Below, one piece after another: positions 25,593 through 26,833 of a stretch of DNA of 26,833 nt; within the stretch, counting starts at the first letter, position 1; each line of letters begins with the position of its first letter. Made by a program: the position numbers and the translations under genes. The notes under the pieces are model-generated. The model had not been told where the DNA came from. It did no database searches and saw only the letters and a program-made list of their open reading frames with translations. Source of the DNA: Clostridia bacterium BRH_c25 (lineage in GTDB: Bacteria > Bacillota_A > Clostridia > Lutisporales > Lutisporaceae); the NCBI GenBank assembly GCA_001515955.1, contig LOES01000097.1, forward strand, positions 1-26,833, read 5' to 3'.

Positions 25593-25617
25593 AAACGGAT
25601 GGGAAACCCATCCGTTT
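25593..25617. terminator. 11-bp perfect hairpin between the DUF819 and dipeptidase genes
   Basis: AAACGGATGGG pairs perfectly with CCCATCCGTTT across a 3-base loop. Only a three-base U run follows on the minus strand, so it may be a partial terminator, attenuator or mRNA-stabilising structure rather than a full stop between the two genes. Confidence 0.65.
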
Positions 25618-25623
25618 ATCATA

Positions 25624-26833
25624 TTACATCCCGAAAAGCTTTCCAACCATGTTTCCTGTGAATAGACCCAGATAGCCACCTACTACATAACCCCATACCC
25701 CTACAAGCATTGCAGGCAGTACAAGGTCCGTCCACCCTTTCGCTATAGCCATTGCCGCTGCAGTTGTAGGTCCGCCTATATTCGCATTGGATGCTACACA
25801 TAGCTCTTCAACGTTAAACTTTAATACTTTGCCTACTCCAAAGGTTACCAGCATGTTTATGATAACCGTAACAGCACAGAATACAAAAAGAAGAGGACTG
25901 TTCATTATTATCATTTTCAGGTCTGCGGGAGCGCCTATAACGACAAAGAATATATAGATCATGAAGGTTCCTATTTCCTGCGCTCCCCTTATTTCTCCCA
26001 GTAGCTTGGGGAAGGCTGTTGCAAGAATAACAGTCAAGGTTGTAATAATCAAATACTTCTGTCCGAGAACTGCTTTTATTATGCCGGGAGCACTGCTGCC
26101 GCCAACCCAGCCGGCGAACTTGGTAGCAACGGTAACTATTACAAATGTAGCTCCTAAAGCCATTGCTATATCAAGCAGAGATATTTCCTTCCTGCCCCAG
26201 TAGCTTGCTGCCTTATTGCTGCTTTCACCGTCTGCAGCAACTGCCGATTGTGATTCTACCATATCCTCATAGGGATGTCCGAAATGCTTTTTGAAGAAAC
26301 CTAATGCCGGTATCATCATAAGAACCATGAAATAAAATGCCATGTTAAGATTATCTGCTACGATAAGGGCATTGACAGTATTCTGGGAAGCTTTAAATGC
26401 ATCCGCCATAGCAACGAAGTTTATTCCCCCGCCAATATAGCTGCCGGTCATCATTCCCGTGGCTTTACCCACTTCAGGAACCATATTGCCGAGAAGTAAG
26501 GCTGCAATAAAAGCACCAAGCACAGTCCCTACAGCAGAGATGTTAAATGCCAGAAAGGTTCTGCCACTTTCCTTCCATATTCTCCTCAGGTCTGCCTTGA
26601 ACAGCAGCAGCGGTACCGCCAGTGGAACTATATAGCCCCACACTGCATCATATACCGGTGCATCTGTAGGAATGATCTTGAGGTTGGCAAGCACAAGGGC
26701 TCCCAATAATCCTATAATTGCGCCGCTAATCTTTGATGCCCAGGTAAATTTCTGCTCAAGATAAATGCTTATTGCTGCCCAAGCAATCAGTATTGTCCAT
26801 AAGGCCCAAGTATCCTCCGGTTTGAAGAATGTC
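25624..26833 (-). CDS. DUF819 family membrane protein (partial, cut at window end)
   Basis: Multi-pass membrane protein of the DUF819 family (YjcL-like), distantly related to carboxylate or peptide transporters; substrate unknown. The reading frame is open to the window edge: the first complete codon begins at 26832 and at least 402 residues are present. Family proteins are near this length, so only a few N-terminal residues are missing. Visible blocks are TGSYIGGGINFVAMA, VADNLNMAFYF, GAPADLKMI and ASNANIGGPTTAAAMAIAKGW, the last two being family hallmarks. It lies just upstream of the M19 dipeptidase in the same direction. A joint role in uptake and use of a peptide-like compound is plausible but unproven. 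Confidence 0.88.
   Translation of the reverse strand, partial: TFFKPEDTWALWTILIAWAAISIYLEQKFTWASKISGAIIGLLGALVLANLKIIPTDAPVYDAVWGYIVPLAVPLLLFKADLRRIWKESGRTFLAFNISAVGTVLGAFIAALLLGNMVPEVGKATGMMTGSYIGGGINFVAMADAFKASQNTVNALIVADNLNMAFYFMVLMMIPALGFFKKHFGHPYEDMVESQSAVAADGESSNKAASYWGRKEISLLDIAMALGATFVIVTVATKFAGWVGGSSAPGIIKAVLGQKYLIITTLTVILATAFPKLLGEIRGAQEIGTFMIYIFFVVIGAPADLKMIIMNSPLLFVFCAVTVIINMLVTFGVGKVLKFNVEELCVASNANIGGPTTAAAMAIAKGWTDLVLPAMLVGVWGYVVGGYLGLFTGNMVGKLFGM

Overview
The window comes from the chromosome of an endospore-forming, probably amino-acid-fermenting anaerobe of the class Clostridia. The evidence is a dense set of spore genes (sipL, spoIIR, sleB, ypeB, an SspF-type SASP, a gerA-gerB-gerC germinant receptor operon), the lysine-fermentation genes kamA and kdd, AAGGAGG-type ribosome binding sites, several TTG/GTG starts and AT-rich intergenic DNA. 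All 20 intact genes and the one pseudogene lie on the minus strand, so transcription runs from high to low coordinates.

Layout from low to high coordinates: (1) 165-4208, lysine fermentation: lysine 2,3-aminomutase (kamA), 3,5-diaminohexanoate dehydrogenase (kdd) and a PAS/AAA+/Fis sigma-54 activator upstream. A good -24/-12 promoter (2687-2702) sits between regulator and kdd, so the activator probably drives kdd-kamA. (2) 4340-8332: a decayed DUF1934 (YwiB-type) gene, a PP-loop tRNA-thiolation-type enzyme, a metallo-beta-lactamase-fold hydrolase and D-Ala-D-Ala ligase. (3) 8557-16223, spore block: sspF-type SASP, ypeB, sleB, spoIIR, gerC, gerB, gerA and a 68-residue two-TM protein that may be an accessory receptor subunit. 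(4) 16435-18861: MobA-like nucleotidyltransferase, GntR/FadR regulator and ispE. (5) 19071-20660: sipL, for spore coat attachment. (6) 21017-26833: uracil permease, an unusual chemoreceptor with a C-terminal solute-binding domain that should lie in the cytoplasm, an M19 dipeptidase and a DUF819 membrane protein cut by the window edge.

The most unusual content is between the genes. Almost every gap holds pieces of several short repeat families. Three families are tandem heptamers (TCTCGYA, TCTCTAG/CGACTAG, GGGCRAT). In the best copies two heptamer arrays face each other across a central CTTCGAAG. Another family is a 190-198 bp element with ACGGGTAAC ends, present in two same-orientation copies that flank the metallo-hydrolase gene. 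Others are short palindromes of the GGGCGACC/GGTCGCCC type and a structured double-hairpin module. Repeat ends coincide with translation signals: array ends form the TAG stops of two genes, and a shared leader motif runs into the Shine-Dalgarno sequence of three genes. These elements look modular, nested and mobile, but no transposase gene is in the window, so their mobilising machinery is unknown. I consider this repeat system the best candidate for something undescribed here.
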